NCBI GenBank assembly: GCA_036703275.1
Contig: DATNPK010000077.1
Span: forward strand, 1 to 58,590
Length of the DNA stretch: 58,590 nucleotides
Source of the DNA: Coleofasciculaceae cyanobacterium
Lineage (GTDB): Bacteria; Cyanobacteriota; Cyanobacteriia; Cyanobacteriales; Xenococcaceae
Direction: 5' to 3'
Below are positions 1 through 9,036 of the stretch, piece after piece. The notes below the pieces were generated by a model, which saw only the letters and a program-made list of their open reading frames with translations, was not told the origin of the DNA and ran no database searches. Position 1 is the first letter of the stretch, and the number at the start of each line of letters is the position of its first letter. The position numbers were made by a program, and so were the translations under genes.

Positions 1-329
1 TGGCGAATCATAAACTCGCAAAAGCAATCAGTGATTGCGGATGGGGTGAATTTTTGCGCCAATTAGAATATAAAGCTAAATGGCATGACCGTAAAATTGG
101 AGCAATTGATAGATGGTTTCCATCATCAAAACGCTGCAATCCATGCGGTCACGTTTTAGACAAGCTGCCTCTGAATATCAGAGAGTGGAATTGTCCTAGC
201 TGTAAGAGCTTGAACTTAAGGGACTACAATAGTTCACTTAACATTTTAGCGGTCGGTCAGACCGTGTTTGCTTCAGGACTAAGCTCTGACGGGGATGGGT
301 CAAAGACCGATCTAGTCAACTTGGGTTGA
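1..329 (+). CDS. tnpB: TnpB RNA-guided endonuclease, C-terminal part (IS200/IS605 family)
   Basis: The reading frame is open from the first base and ends with TGA at 327-329, so only about 108 C-terminal residues are present and the 5' part lies outside the window. What is visible is the TnpB zinc ribbon, with CNPC and CPSC about 20 residues apart, followed by RDYNSSLNIL. The latter matches the RuvC-III motif, and its aspartate is retained, so this end does not look nuclease-dead. TnpB proteins are guided by an RNA made from the 3' end of the element and cut the empty donor site, which favours retention of the element. The stop codon runs directly into a hairpin-forming right end (330-368). 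The state of the first two RuvC acidic residues cannot be seen. Confidence 0.9.
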   Translation, partial: ANHKLAKAISDCGWGEFLRQLEYKAKWHDRKIGAIDRWFPSSKRCNPCGHVLDKLPLNIREWNCPSCKSLNLRDYNSSLNILAVGQTVFASGLSSDGDGSKTDLVNLG

Positions 330-1051
330 GTGAAGAATCCCACTGCGTTCACGCATGGGGAGTGTCAATAGTCTCTACTTATCAACGTTTATCTCCACAT
401 CTAGAAGAAATATCTCTAACTTCTGGACAAGTTGTACATCAATCTTGCGAAACCATTACGGAAGTATATTTTCCTCAAAGCGCGATCTTTTCTTCGATAA
501 TTGTCATGTCCGATGAATCTACTACCGAAATTTGTTCAGTGAGTAATGAAGGCATGGTAGGATTAGCCGCAATTTTAGGCAATAATTCTCTTACCACCAA
601 CTCGGTAGTGCAAATATCGGGTACGGCATTAAAACTCTCAGCAGATGTAATTAGAAAGGAGTTTCAAAAAGGTGAGGAATTGCAGTTGCAGCTGCTACTT
701 TACACTCAAGCTTATTTAGCCCATATTTCTCAAATTGCTGCCTGTAGCTCGCTACACAATATTGAACAGAGACTGGCTAGACTACTACTATTAATTCATG
801 ACTGCCTACAGCAAGACACTTTACCACTTACCCAGAAATATATCTCTCTGATGCTAAAGGTGCGTCGCGCCAGCATTACCGACATCGCCATCTCTTTTCA
901 GTCACAAAAAATTATTCAGTATAGTCGGGGCAAGATTATAATTTTAAACCGTTTTAAATTAGAAGCGATCGCTTGTGAATGTTACTCTAAGATTAAATGC
1001 GAGTACGAGCGGTTACCTAAAAGTAAGTTGATTAGTAAGATTAAGTATTAA
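326..1051 (+). CDS. Crp/Fnr-family regulator, 5' end replaced by the TnpB element (probably defective)
   Basis: From about residue 18 (STYQRLSPHLEEISL) this aligns with the neighbour at 1273-1992 over the cyclic-nucleotide-binding-like beta roll and the C-terminal winged helix. The first 15 or so codons read through the IS right end and are not native: the paralogue has a leader of about 20 residues here. The only in-frame starts are TTG at 326, overlapping the tnpB stop, and GTG at 362, both inside the element. The DNA-binding helix has drifted: the paralogue's LGTRRSGVTVAAGILQQ is LKVRRASITDIAISFQS here. I read it as a tandem duplicate disrupted by insertion and now decaying, though expression from the element remains possible. 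The ligand is unknown. Confidence 0.7.
   Translation: MSEESHCVHAWGVSIVSTYQRLSPHLEEISLTSGQVVHQSCETITEVYFPQSAIFSSIIVMSDESTTEICSVSNEGMVGLAAILGNNSLTTNSVVQISGTALKLSADVIRKEFQKGEELQLQLLLYTQAYLAHISQIAACSSLHNIEQRLARLLLLIHDCLQQDTLPLTQKYISLMLKVRRASITDIAISFQSQKIIQYSRGKIIILNRFKLEAIACECYSKIKCEYERLPKSKLISKIKY
330..368 (+). mobile_element. Right end of the IS200/IS605-type element (guide-RNA scaffold 3' end)
   Basis: Directly after the tnpB stop comes GTGAAGAATCCCACTG, then an imperfect hairpin (CCCACTGCG / CGCATGGGG around TTCA), then GGAGTGTCAA. This is the usual shape of the right end of IS605-group elements carrying tnpB. The exact cleavage point is inferred to lie near 368. By the known logic of these elements, the 15-20 bases after it (about 369-388) would be the guide segment of the TnpB RNA. 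Confidence 0.7.
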
Positions 1052-1065
1052 GAAAAATAAATTTA

Positions 1066-1089
1066 AGTACATCAACGTACCGATGTACT
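1066..1089. repeat. Perfect inverted repeat behind the first Crp-like gene
   Basis: AGTACATC (1066-1073) and GATGTACT (1082-1089) form 8-bp arms around AACGTACC. There is no T-run, so it is not a standard terminator. A related stretch sharing CGTACCGA occurs at about 2014-2021, at the same distance behind the paralogue. The two genes were therefore probably duplicated together with their 3' flanks. It could be a processing or regulator-binding site. Confidence 0.45.
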
Positions 1090-1272
1090 AATTTCGGTTC
1101 TGTATAATTTTTAGTAGTGTACAAGATCAGCTTAAGCAGTAGCGATAAGTAATGCTTCGTTTTCTTGAACCAGAAAAATAAACTCGAGCGCAATTATAAA
1201 GCAATTTATTTTGCTGATGATACAGCTTGATTTTTTCTGCTTCAGCTTAATTAATCTAGACTGTTTCACAAC

Positions 1273-1992
1273 ATGATGACCGATCAAGCCGCTCAACCAA
1301 TCAATCACATCTTAACAGCCCTACCAGAATCAGAATATCAGCGTATAGCTCCTCATCTGAAGCCCGTGAATCTAAGTAGCGGAGAAATTCTTTTAGAGCC
1401 TCACGTAAGTACCGAGAAAATTTACTTTCCGCTGCGAGCAATGATTTCATTGGTGTCGATTATGATCGATGGGTCAACCACTGAAATTGGTTTGATTGGC
1501 AATGAAGGTATGATTGGTTTGCCTGCCGTTTTGGGGGGTGGTTCTACCACTAGCCGTTCAATCGTACAGATTTCTGGTTCAGCACTAGAAGTATCCGCAG
1601 AAATTATTCGTCAAGAGTTTTTGCGTGGTGAAAAGCTGCAACAGTTATTGCTGCTGTATACCCAAGCGCTGCTAACTCAAGTTTCTCAAAGTGCTGCCTG
1701 CAATCGTCAACACAATATAGAAAAACGACTGGCTCGCTGGTTACTATCGGTTCATGACTGTATGTTACAAGATGAAATTTGCCTGACTCAAGAGTTTATT
1801 GCCAATATGCTGGGTACGCGTCGTTCAGGAGTTACAGTAGCAGCAGGTATCCTGCAACAAGCAGGTATGATTCGCTATAGTCGTGGTAAAATCATCATTC
1901 TCGAGCAAAAAAAATTGGAGAAAACAGCCTGCGAATGTTATCGATTGGTGCAAAACGAATTTATACGTTTGTTAGGTTCTCGCAGAGGATAG
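1273..1992 (+). CDS. Crp/Fnr-family transcriptional regulator
   Basis: A 239-residue protein with an N-terminal cyclic-nucleotide-binding-like beta barrel (about residues 10-130), a dimerisation helix, and a C-terminal Crp-type winged helix (about 165-220; LTQEFIANMLGTRRSGVTVA). The barrel lacks an obvious cAMP phosphate-binding cassette, so the effector is unknown. Two adjacent ATGs (1273, 1276) can serve as start. It is the intact member of a tandem pair; the upstream copy has lost its 5' end to a TnpB element. There is no co-directional partner downstream, so it is probably monocistronic. It may act on its own promoter or on distant genes, and nothing in the sequence identifies targets. 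Confidence 0.85.
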   Translation: MMTDQAAQPINHILTALPESEYQRIAPHLKPVNLSSGEILLEPHVSTEKIYFPLRAMISLVSIMIDGSTTEIGLIGNEGMIGLPAVLGGGSTTSRSIVQISGSALEVSAEIIRQEFLRGEKLQQLLLLYTQALLTQVSQSAACNRQHNIEKRLARWLLSVHDCMLQDEICLTQEFIANMLGTRRSGVTVAAGILQQAGMIRYSRGKIIILEQKKLEKTACECYRLVQNEFIRLLGSRRG

Positions 1993-2083
1993 GTTGAGGG
2001 TCAAAGTGCAATATCGTACCGACATTGAGTAATATTAGTAGGTAAATTGAGAACAATCTGGATAAACTGTAGATAGATCGTAA

Positions 2084-2278
2084 AAAGCAATTAAAAATAA
2101 ACTAGAAGAGTTAAAGTTTTGCATACTTGAAGGATCTTGCCCCTATTGCTTGTCCAGAAAAATTAAGTATTACGAATTTTTAGCTAATCAAAGATTTGGA
2201 TTTGACTGTCACAGCTGCGGTTGGCAGGGTAAATTTTCTCTCAAAGAGCTGATGGGGTTTGCTAATCGTGGCATTTGA
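2084..2278 (+). pseudogene. Orphan zinc-ribbon reading frame without a start codon
   Basis: An open frame of 64 codons between TAA at 2081 and TGA at 2276 encodes a compact zinc-ribbon: CPYC, then 21 residues, then CHSCGWQGKFSLKEL. No ATG, GTG or TTG precedes the first cysteine pair, and only ATT or CTA could initiate. I read it as the remnant of a small zinc-ribbon protein or of the C-terminal end of a larger one (for example a transposon or helicase-associated ribbon). The family is not recognised. Confidence 0.4.
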
Positions 2279-2422
2279 ATTTTCGCGACGAGGAGTTGAA
2301 AACCTAGACAAGTTTGAGTACGTTTTAGTACAGACAATTTTGATAGTGATCTAAAGTATGTAGCGTATCTGGCGATCGCTGAAAAAAATAATTGCTGGGA
2401 AGTAAATTGCGAATGACTTGCT

Positions 2423-3715
2423 CTATAACACTCTTAAAATACTCGGAATGCTATCGATTGATTCTAAGTTTTCAATTTCTTTTAATGCTTTACGGAAGTT
2501 ACCTTCTTGAACATTATGGGTGACGACAACAATCTCCGCTAAATCTTGGCGAAAACCGATTTGTACTACAGATTCCAAGCTAACGTTATGCTTGCCGAAG
2601 CTAGTTCCCAAATGACCAATTACTCCAGAGACATCTTGGCAAAGAAAACGAGCATAAAAACGGGAGTCTATCTCTGTAATGGGAGTAAGCTGTTTAAAAT
2701 GCTCATGGGAACAACGTAGCATCGGGTCGAGTTTTTGCGAAGCGTTGCTGGTTTGTAAAATACCCACAATATTGATGATATCTGATACGACTGCGCTAGC
2801 CGTTGCTCCTTGACCCGCACCAGGCCCAAAAAACATTACTTGTCCCAGTGGTTCACCTTCAACCAGAATAGCGTTATAAACGTTGTTGACGTTGGCTAAG
2901 GGATGGTCTTTTGATACTAGAGTCGGATGAACTCTCACCTGAAGAGAATCATTGTTGGTGTTAGCTTTAGCGATCGCCAATAGCTTGATGACAAAACCCA
3001 AATCGTCAGCATAGCTAATATCGGTAGCGTTGATTTGGCGAATGCCTTCGCAGGAAATATCTTCTCGCTTAATCCTGCCGTTAAAAGCGATCGCAGCTAG
3101 GATAGCAATTTTATCAGCAGCATCATAACCATCTACATCGGCGCTGGGATCGGCTTCGGCATAGCCCAACTTTTGTGCTTGTGCCAGAACTTCATCAAAG
3201 TCTGCTCCTTCTTGCGTCATTTGGGTCAGAATATAGTTGGTTGTGCCGTTAATAATTCCAATGACGGTTTGAATTCGATTGACTCCTAAAGACTGCTTAA
3301 GCGGCTTAATTATGGGAATTCCGCCTCCAACTGCTGCTTCAAGTAAAACGTATACTCCTGCTTGATTAGCTGCGGTAAAAATCTCCTCACCATGACGGGC
3401 AATTACAGCTTTATTGGCCGTAACAATATGTTTACCGTGGTCTATTGCCTTGAGAATCAGCGATCGCGAAGGTTCGAGTCCGCCTAATAATTCCACGACC
3501 AGATCGATTTCAGGATCGCTGACAACTGATTCTAAATCGGTGGTTAACACTCCTGATGGTAGTTCGGGCGATCGCGGTTTATCGAGCGATCGTACCCCGA
3601 CTTTGGCTATGACAATTTCTCGCAGCAGATTATTGCGTCCCGCAGGATCTAATAAAATCTTTGCTGTCCCTGTTCCAACCGTACCGTATCCTAACAAACC
3701 AATCTTGAAAGCCAC
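2423..3715 (-). CDS. hom: Homoserine dehydrogenase
   Basis: The enzyme reduces aspartate semialdehyde to homoserine on the threonine/methionine branch. The 430-residue length is typical of the ACT-containing form. The Rossmann nucleotide site is GYGTVGTG (residues 9-16). TANKAVIARHG carries the conserved lysine at 102. The substrate-binding block is GYAEADPSADVDGYDAADK (about 184-202). A C-terminal ACT domain starts near residue 350 (RFLCQDVSGVIGHLG) and suggests feedback control by threonine. The start is a GTG at 3715 with AGGA about 9 nt upstream. It stands alone on its strand, and neighbours suggest no operon. Confidence 0.96.
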   Translation of the reverse strand: MAFKIGLLGYGTVGTGTAKILLDPAGRNNLLREIVIAKVGVRSLDKPRSPELPSGVLTTDLESVVSDPEIDLVVELLGGLEPSRSLILKAIDHGKHIVTANKAVIARHGEEIFTAANQAGVYVLLEAAVGGGIPIIKPLKQSLGVNRIQTVIGIINGTTNYILTQMTQEGADFDEVLAQAQKLGYAEADPSADVDGYDAADKIAILAAIAFNGRIKREDISCEGIRQINATDISYADDLGFVIKLLAIAKANTNNDSLQVRVHPTLVSKDHPLANVNNVYNAILVEGEPLGQVMFFGPGAGQGATASAVVSDIINIVGILQTSNASQKLDPMLRCSHEHFKQLTPITEIDSRFYARFLCQDVSGVIGHLGTSFGKHNVSLESVVQIGFRQDLAEIVVVTHNVQEGNFRKALKEIENLESIDSIPSILRVL

Positions 3716-3848
3716 AATTTATATCCTGACTGTAACCTCATCAAGTGAGAGCCAATCCGTGTAATTTTTCAATACAAGATTTTGCTCACCTTATCTAGAT
3801 TAACGGCAATAGGTTATATTGGTGAAACTTTTTCTCTCTGCTGCCTCT

Positions 3849-4358
3849 TTACCTCCCCGTAATTTTAATTTGATAATTATTGCTAGTATTAACTTGATAA
3901 GAACCAACCCAGACTTGATATAATCCTTGCTGCCATTGCCCCTCAATCATGGGATTGGCAGTGCCAGCATCATCATTACACCAAACACCATCAGGACCTT
4001 TAACTAATATAGTTGTGTCTGCTGGGCTGGCGACTTCTAAGCGCATAAATTCTAAAAAAGATTCTAGTTTCAATAAATGATTTGCTTGAGAGCGAACATA
4101 GCCATTACAGTAGCCAGTGGCGGTATTTTCAGTTTGAGTAATTTCTGTTGCCCTAACTGTTCCTCCACTAGTTCCTTTAATAATTAAAGGCTGGCTAATA
4201 ATATTTTGATTGATTGCAATACCATTTGCAGCTTGAGCTAAAACTGGATAGCTGCTGAGACTACAGACTATTACTAGTAATAAGCCATAGGTTTTTTTGA
4301 ATATTAAACTATATCTAAATATTGATAAATATACTGGTTTTATGGCAGCTTGCAACAC
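3849..4358 (-). CDS. Exported hypothetical protein
   Basis: A 169-residue protein whose N-terminus has a charged stretch, a hydrophobic segment (about residues 24-38, YGLLLVIVCSLSSYPVL) and an AQA cleavage-like site near 42. It is therefore probably secreted to the periplasm or beyond. The mature part is beta-rich, with two cysteines (GYCNGY and VWCNDD), and ends in GLYQVWVGSYQ...YQIKITGR, resembling the small jelly-roll (PPC-like) domains of secreted proteins. No catalytic motif is seen. The start is GTG at 4358; TTG at 4355 is the next option. Function unknown. Confidence 0.6.
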   Translation of the reverse strand: MLQAAIKPVYLSIFRYSLIFKKTYGLLLVIVCSLSSYPVLAQAANGIAINQNIISQPLIIKGTSGGTVRATEITQTENTATGYCNGYVRSQANHLLKLESFLEFMRLEVASPADTTILVKGPDGVWCNDDAGTANPMIEGQWQQGLYQVWVGSYQVNTSNNYQIKITGR

Positions 4359-4484
4359 TTAATTTCTTGCCTAATATAAATTAAATAATATGCTTTTATA
4401 AGACACGGTTTTAAGTTATTTTGTTCCAATATATATAAATAGAAGGTATGAAAAATTTGCTTCAATTATTAATCGCGAGCAAGA

Positions 4485-4513
4485 AAAAGACCTCGCAGCA
4501 ACAGAGGTCTTTT
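4485..4513 (-). terminator. Intrinsic terminator of gltX
   Basis: A perfect 10-bp stem, AAAAGACCTC / GAGGTCTTTT, with a 9-nt loop lies 40 nt beyond the gltX stop. Reading on the minus strand, the stem is followed by further T residues. The plus strand also ends in a T-rich run, so it may work in both directions. Confidence 0.85.
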
Positions 4514-4553
4514 GATTTTTGGCTGTGTAGCAATAGTAATTAATGTCTTAATC

Positions 4554-6005
4554 TTAATCGGCAATTTTGTTTAAAGTCCGCTGTAAACGAGTTTTATCTA
4601 CGCCTAGTTGATTAAGCAGCAGCCAAGTTTGAGTTAAGTCTGGGCCATGTAATTCACCTGTCAAGCCAGCCCGCAGCGATCGCATTACCAAGCCTTTTTT
4701 GACTTTTTGCTTTTTTGTCACCTGCTTAATCATCGCTTGAGTATCTGATTCGGTCAGATTAGTACCATTCAAACCAGCGATTATTTCGGAAATTACCGTC
4801 GTTACAACTTCTTGCTGTAGTAATTCCATTGCTTCTTCACTGTAATTAACCGAATCAACAAAAAACACGCTGGTTTCTTTAATTACATCGGTCAGACGGT
4901 TAAGGGTGGGTGCAGTTAATACCGTCAGGCTTTCTAGCCAGGATCGATCTATCTTGTCTAAGCTGTAGCCAGCTTCTTGCCAATAGGGAATTAACAAATC
5001 GGTTAATTTATCGGCAGGCATTTGATGAAGATATTGACTATTGATCCAATCTAATTTGTCCCAGTCAAATTTTGCCCCAGCTTTATTAACCCTGGCTAAA
5101 TCAAATTCTTGGGCTGCTTCTAAGAGAGTAAATATCTCTTTAGTCGAGTCAGGAAAAGTCCAGCCTAGCAAGGTCATGTAGTTAACTAACGCTTCAGGCA
5201 AAAAGCCCATTTTACGAAAATCATCAATGGATGTTACCCCATCTCGCTTAGATAGTTTGCGTCCATCTTGATTAAGAATTAGAGGACTATGGGCAAAAAT
5301 AGGAATTTCAGCACCCAAAGCTTCATAAAGCAAAATTTGTTTAGCGGTATTAGCAATATGATCTTCCCCACGAATAACATGAGAAATTTGCATATCAATA
5401 TCATCGACCACCACAGCAAGATTGTATAAAGCCTGTCCGTAGGAGTGATCGTTGGTATCAGCAGTACGAGCAATTACCATGTCGCCCCCTAGGTCACCGC
5501 CTTGCCAGGTAACAGTATCGCGAATTACATCTTGCCAAGCAATAGTGCGATCGCTATCAATTTTAAAGCGAATTACGGGCTTGCGTCCCTCTGCGTCAAA
5601 AGCCTGTTTCTCTTCCATGGTTAGGTTGCGGTGACGATTATCATAACCAGGGGCTTGCCCTTTTGCCTTCTGTGTCTCCCGCATTTGCTCTAATTCTTCA
5701 GGCGTACAGTAGCAAGGATAGGCAAAACCTTTATCTAAGAGTGTTTGTACGGCTTGCTGATATTGATCCAAACGCTGAGTTTGAAAAAACGGTCCTTCAT
5801 CCCAATTTAGACCCAACCAGGTCAATCCTGACTGAATATTTTCCGTATATTCAGGGCGCGATCGCGCTGCATCCGTATCCTCAATTCTCAGAACAAACTT
5901 TCCCTGATGATGATGGGCAAACAACCAGTTAAATACCGCTGTCCGCGCTGTCCCAATATGTAAATTTCCTGTTGGTGAAGGAGCAATCCTGACTCTAACA
6001 CTCAC
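4554..6005 (-). CDS. gltX: Glutamyl-tRNA synthetase
   Basis: A class I aminoacyl-tRNA synthetase that charges tRNA-Glu, the substrate for protein synthesis and for the C5 route to haem and chlorophyll (hemL lies 9 kb away). HIGT at residues 16-19 within [15 protein letters not shown] is the HIGH motif. KLSKRDG near residue 250 is the KMSKS loop. The length of 483 residues is standard. [13 protein letters not shown] near residue 99 is the usual discriminating-type segment. The start is GTG at 6005 with AGGT 5 nt upstream; no better ATG exists. Many cyanobacterial GltX enzymes also charge tRNA-Gln for the transamidation route, which is an inference here. Confidence 0.97.
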   Translation of the reverse strand: MSVRVRIAPSPTGNLHIGTARTAVFNWLFAHHHQGKFVLRIEDTDAARSRPEYTENIQSGLTWLGLNWDEGPFFQTQRLDQYQQAVQTLLDKGFAYPCYCTPEELEQMRETQKAKGQAPGYDNRHRNLTMEEKQAFDAEGRKPVIRFKIDSDRTIAWQDVIRDTVTWQGGDLGGDMVIARTADTNDHSYGQALYNLAVVVDDIDMQISHVIRGEDHIANTAKQILLYEALGAEIPIFAHSPLILNQDGRKLSKRDGVTSIDDFRKMGFLPEALVNYMTLLGWTFPDSTKEIFTLLEAAQEFDLARVNKAGAKFDWDKLDWINSQYLHQMPADKLTDLLIPYWQEAGYSLDKIDRSWLESLTVLTAPTLNRLTDVIKETSVFFVDSVNYSEEAMELLQQEVVTTVISEIIAGLNGTNLTESDTQAMIKQVTKKQKVKKGLVMRSLRAGLTGELHGPDLTQTWLLLNQLGVDKTRLQRTLNKIAD

Positions 6006-6890
6006 AAAATACCTCTAATCTGAAATTTTTTTATTTATGTGTAATTTATCATTGTAACGAGATTAAGCCACATCTTTCTAACGAAAGCGGGATGTATTTT
6101 GGCAGTAGTCAACAATTGAGCTAAATAAATTAGCTAGTACTTGCTTTTAGCAATTTCGGGCAATTTTGTATCTAATGTTTTAAATTTCTAACTATTTTAA
6201 AAGTAGCTATTGATGAAATAAAAAAGTTTTAAACGCTTGAACGTTCAAATTTTTGCTAGTATCAAATTATTATAAATTGAACTTATTAGAATAATTATAA
6301 GAAAAACTTATTTGATTGCTGCAAAAGCGGTAGAACAACTGACAATTGCTGATTACAGCCAGAAAAAGCCAAGCTCTTATTTCATCTATCTTTACCTGAC
6401 TAACTCTTCGATTTTGCCTAGTAGTTTGACAATCTCAGTTTTGTGCCTGTAGTATCCAACTACCAGGTCTGCCATCATTATCGTAGTCAATTCACCAACT
6501 AAAGCAGATAACCTATTTAGATAATTGTGTTATATTACTTGAGAAATTTATTTAAGCTTATAGGCTTTATACTGGGAAAATTTTGATATTTTTAATATCT
6601 TAATTTTGATTAAAAGTACCAGAGTTAAATTTGTATTTATCAATACTTTTGACAGGGGTAGGAGCAATATTGAATAACGATTTGAAAAAGATGCGCTCAA
6701 CCGCATTTCTATATAGGTCTATATAGGCGCAATAATCGATAACAGACTTATACTATATACATCAAGTTAATCAGAACCTGATTGCTCCACACCTCATTGT
6801 TGTCGCTAAGTTGCGAACTAACAAATCAAACTTTAACAGAACCAGCAAAATAATTGCTTTACAGACAGTAGTTTAGTTAACCAAGAACTT
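6006..6890. other. Long divergent intergenic region between gltX and ahcY
   Basis: About 885 bases, very AT-rich, with no frame or RNA that I can support. A TTGACA hexamer lies at 6649-6654, but the matching -10 (GAATAA at 6672) is poor. A short direct repeat CTATATAGG occurs twice at 6709-6727. It probably holds the ahcY promoter and a long leader. I see no SAH riboswitch-like core. Confidence 0.4.
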
Positions 6891-8294
6891 ATGAATACGC
6901 AAGTAATAACCAAAGAGAAGACCAATACACAAGACTATAAAGTAGCTGACATTTCTTTAGCCGATTGGGGACGCAAAGAAATTTCTATTGCTGAAGGCGA
7001 AATGCCAGCACTAATGACAATTAGATCTAAGTATAGTAAGAGCAAGCCATTACAAGGTGCTAAAATCATAGGCTGTATTCACATGACAATTCAAACAGCG
7101 GTTTTAATTGAAACCCTAAGAGAGTTGGGTGCTGAAGTTCGCTGGTCATCTTGCAACATCTTTTCCACCCAGGACCATGCTGCTGCTGCGATCGCTGCTG
7201 CTGGCATCCCAGTATATGCTTGGAAAGGCGAAACAGAAGAAGAGTATATCTGGTGTATTGAACAAACTTGCCACAATGCTGACGGCGATCTTTGGGATGC
7301 CAACATGATTTTAGATGATGGTGGAGATCTAACTGGTCATATCCATGAAAAATATCCTCAGATGCTGGAAACTATCCATGGTGTTACCGAAGAAACCACC
7401 ACTGGAGTTCATCGTCTTTGGGAAATGCTCAAAAATGGCGAATTGAAAATTCCTGCGGTTAATGTCAATGATGCCGTTACTAAAGCTAAAAATGATAACA
7501 AGTATGGTTGTCGCCATAGTTTAAATGATGCGATTAAACGTGGTGTCGATCACTTAATGGCTGGTAAAAAAGCTTTAGTAATTGGTTACGGTGACGTTGG
7601 TAAAGGTTCTGTAGCTTCTCTACGACAAGAAGGCATGATTGTCAAAGTTGCCGAAGTCGATCCGATCTGCGCGATGCAGGCTTGTATGGACGGTTTTGAA
7701 GTAGTATCTCCCTTCATCAATGGTCAGAATGACGGTACGATCAACAGCATCAATAAGGACTTGTTAGGTTCTATTGATCTGGTTGTGACCGCAACTGGTA
7801 ACTTCAATGTCTGCAATGCTAATATGCTGTCTAGCTTGAAGTCTGGTGCAGTAGTTTGTAACATCGGTCACTTTGATAACGAGATCGATACTGCTTTTAT
7901 GCGTCGTGAATGGCGTTGGGAACAGGTTAAGCCTCAAGTACATCAAGTATATCGCAGCAACAACCCTCAAGATTTCTTGCTTCTATTGTCTGAAGGTCGC
8001 TTGGTTAACTTAGGTAATGCTACTGGACACCCATCCAGAATTATGGATGGTTCTTTTGCCAACCAGGTATTAGCTCAAATGTTCTTATATGAACAAAAGT
8101 TTGCTGACTTGCCAGCAGCAGAAAAAGCTGATGCGATTAAGATAGAGGTGCTACCTAAGCAGCTAGACGAAGAAGTAGCCCGCTACATGGTAGCAGGATT
8201 TAACGGGGTGATTACTCAGCTAACCGAAGAACAGGCTGACTACATCAAAGTACCCGTCAATGGTCCTTTTAAAACTGACGCTTACAAGTACTAA
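6891..8294 (+). CDS. ahcY: Adenosylhomocysteinase (long form)
   Basis: The enzyme hydrolyses S-adenosylhomocysteine to adenosine and homocysteine and so sustains SAM-dependent methylation. The NAD site is GYGDVGKGS (about residues 231-239). The conserved NKYGCRHSL block has Cys207 in place. The C-terminal NAD-contact segment [13 protein letters not shown] is complete. The 467-residue length includes the insertion of about 40 residues typical of the proteobacterial/eukaryotic form. Many cyanobacteria carry a shorter form of about 425 residues, so this may be a transferred or alternative copy (inference). The start ATG at 6891 lies behind an 885-nt leader region, and a strong terminator follows at 8362. 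Confidence 0.96.
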   Translation: MNTQVITKEKTNTQDYKVADISLADWGRKEISIAEGEMPALMTIRSKYSKSKPLQGAKIIGCIHMTIQTAVLIETLRELGAEVRWSSCNIFSTQDHAAAAIAAAGIPVYAWKGETEEEYIWCIEQTCHNADGDLWDANMILDDGGDLTGHIHEKYPQMLETIHGVTEETTTGVHRLWEMLKNGELKIPAVNVNDAVTKAKNDNKYGCRHSLNDAIKRGVDHLMAGKKALVIGYGDVGKGSVASLRQEGMIVKVAEVDPICAMQACMDGFEVVSPFINGQNDGTINSINKDLLGSIDLVVTATGNFNVCNANMLSSLKSGAVVCNIGHFDNEIDTAFMRREWRWEQVKPQVHQVYRSNNPQDFLLLLSEGRLVNLGNATGHPSRIMDGSFANQVLAQMFLYEQKFADLPAAEKADAIKIEVLPKQLDEEVARYMVAGFNGVITQLTEEQADYIKVPVNGPFKTDAYKY

Positions 8295-8361
8295 GTTTTG
8301 AAGACAATTGGTTTGGTTGAATTAAGATAGCCAAACCTTGCGTAAATTATAGTTCTAGATT

Positions 8362-8387
8362 AAGGTGGGCAATGCTCACCTTTTTTT
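8362..8387 (+). terminator. Intrinsic terminator of ahcY
   Basis: AGGTGGGC / GCTCACCT (one G-U pair) around AAT, followed by seven T. The ATG at 8372 that would lengthen the next gene lies in the loop of this hairpin, so that start is unlikely. Confidence 0.85.
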
Positions 8388-8437
8388 GGTTTTTTCGATT
8401 AGTATTTAAAGTTAGTTTTAATTTGAAGCAAAAATTC

Positions 8438-9019
8438 ATGCTGAGAAGTGCTTATCAATGGGTGATTAGTTGGAGTGAAACGCCTTATGGAAGCTGGGCG
8501 TTATTTTTATTGTCTTTTGCCGAATCTTCTTGTTTTCCCATTCCCCCAGATGTATTGTTGATTGCCTTAGCTGTAGGACAGCCTATAGCAGCTTTTCAGT
8601 TTTCTCTCATTTGCAGCATTGGTTCGGTTTTGGGTGGATTAGCTGGTTATGGTATTGGTTTTTTTGCTTTTGAAACAATTGGGCAACCAATATTAAACCT
8701 TTACGACCCCGATCAGGCTGTTTTTAATCAAATTCAGGGACTATATAATAATTGGGGTTTTTGGGGAGTATTGGCAGCCGCAGTTACTCCTATTCCCTAT
8801 AAAGTATTTACGATCGCCTCGGGTGTATTTAAGTTTAGTCTTTGGCAGTTCACTTTAGCTTCAATATTGGGACGTAGCTTTCGCTTTTTCTTAGTAGGTG
8901 GTTTAATTTTTTGGGGTGGAGAATCTTTAAAAGTTTGGATTGAAAAATATTTTGATTGGGTTGCTTGGGGTTTTCTAGCCGCGTTAGTTCTTGGATTCCT
9001 CGTACTGAAGTTTATATAA
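8438..9019 (+). CDS. DedA/VTT-domain membrane protein (YqaA-like)
   Basis: A 193-residue inner-membrane protein. Visible are FAESSCFPIPPDVLLIALA near the N-terminus, a glycine-rich membrane segment (GSVLGGLAGYGIGFFAF), and AAAVTPIPYKVFTIASG, the paired re-entrant signature of the VTT/SNARE-associated family, followed by ILGRSFRFF. Members are proposed to act in lipid flipping or proton-linked transport and envelope maintenance. I start it at ATG 8438 because the longer frame from 8372 begins inside the ahcY terminator. The exoD-like gene follows after 17 nt, and an operon is likely. Confidence 0.8.
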   Translation: MLRSAYQWVISWSETPYGSWALFLLSFAESSCFPIPPDVLLIALAVGQPIAAFQFSLICSIGSVLGGLAGYGIGFFAFETIGQPILNLYDPDQAVFNQIQGLYNNWGFWGVLAAAVTPIPYKVFTIASGVFKFSLWQFTLASILGRSFRFFLVGGLIFWGGESLKVWIEKYFDWVAWGFLAALVLGFLVLKFI

Positions 9020-9036
9020 TTACCAATAAAGAGCAA

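Noticed and set aside
3469-3495. GGTTCGAGTCCGCC resembles a tRNA T-arm
   Set aside because: It lies inside the conserved coding sequence of hom, and no acceptor, D-arm or anticodon arm can be built around it.
6649-6677. TTGACA with a possible -10 before ahcY
   Set aside because: The -10 (GAATAA) is poor and the leader would exceed 200 nt, so it is not called as a promoter.
6006-6890. Possible SAH riboswitch upstream of ahcY
   Set aside because: No GC-rich conserved core or pseudoknot pattern of the known SAH riboswitch could be found in this AT-rich leader.
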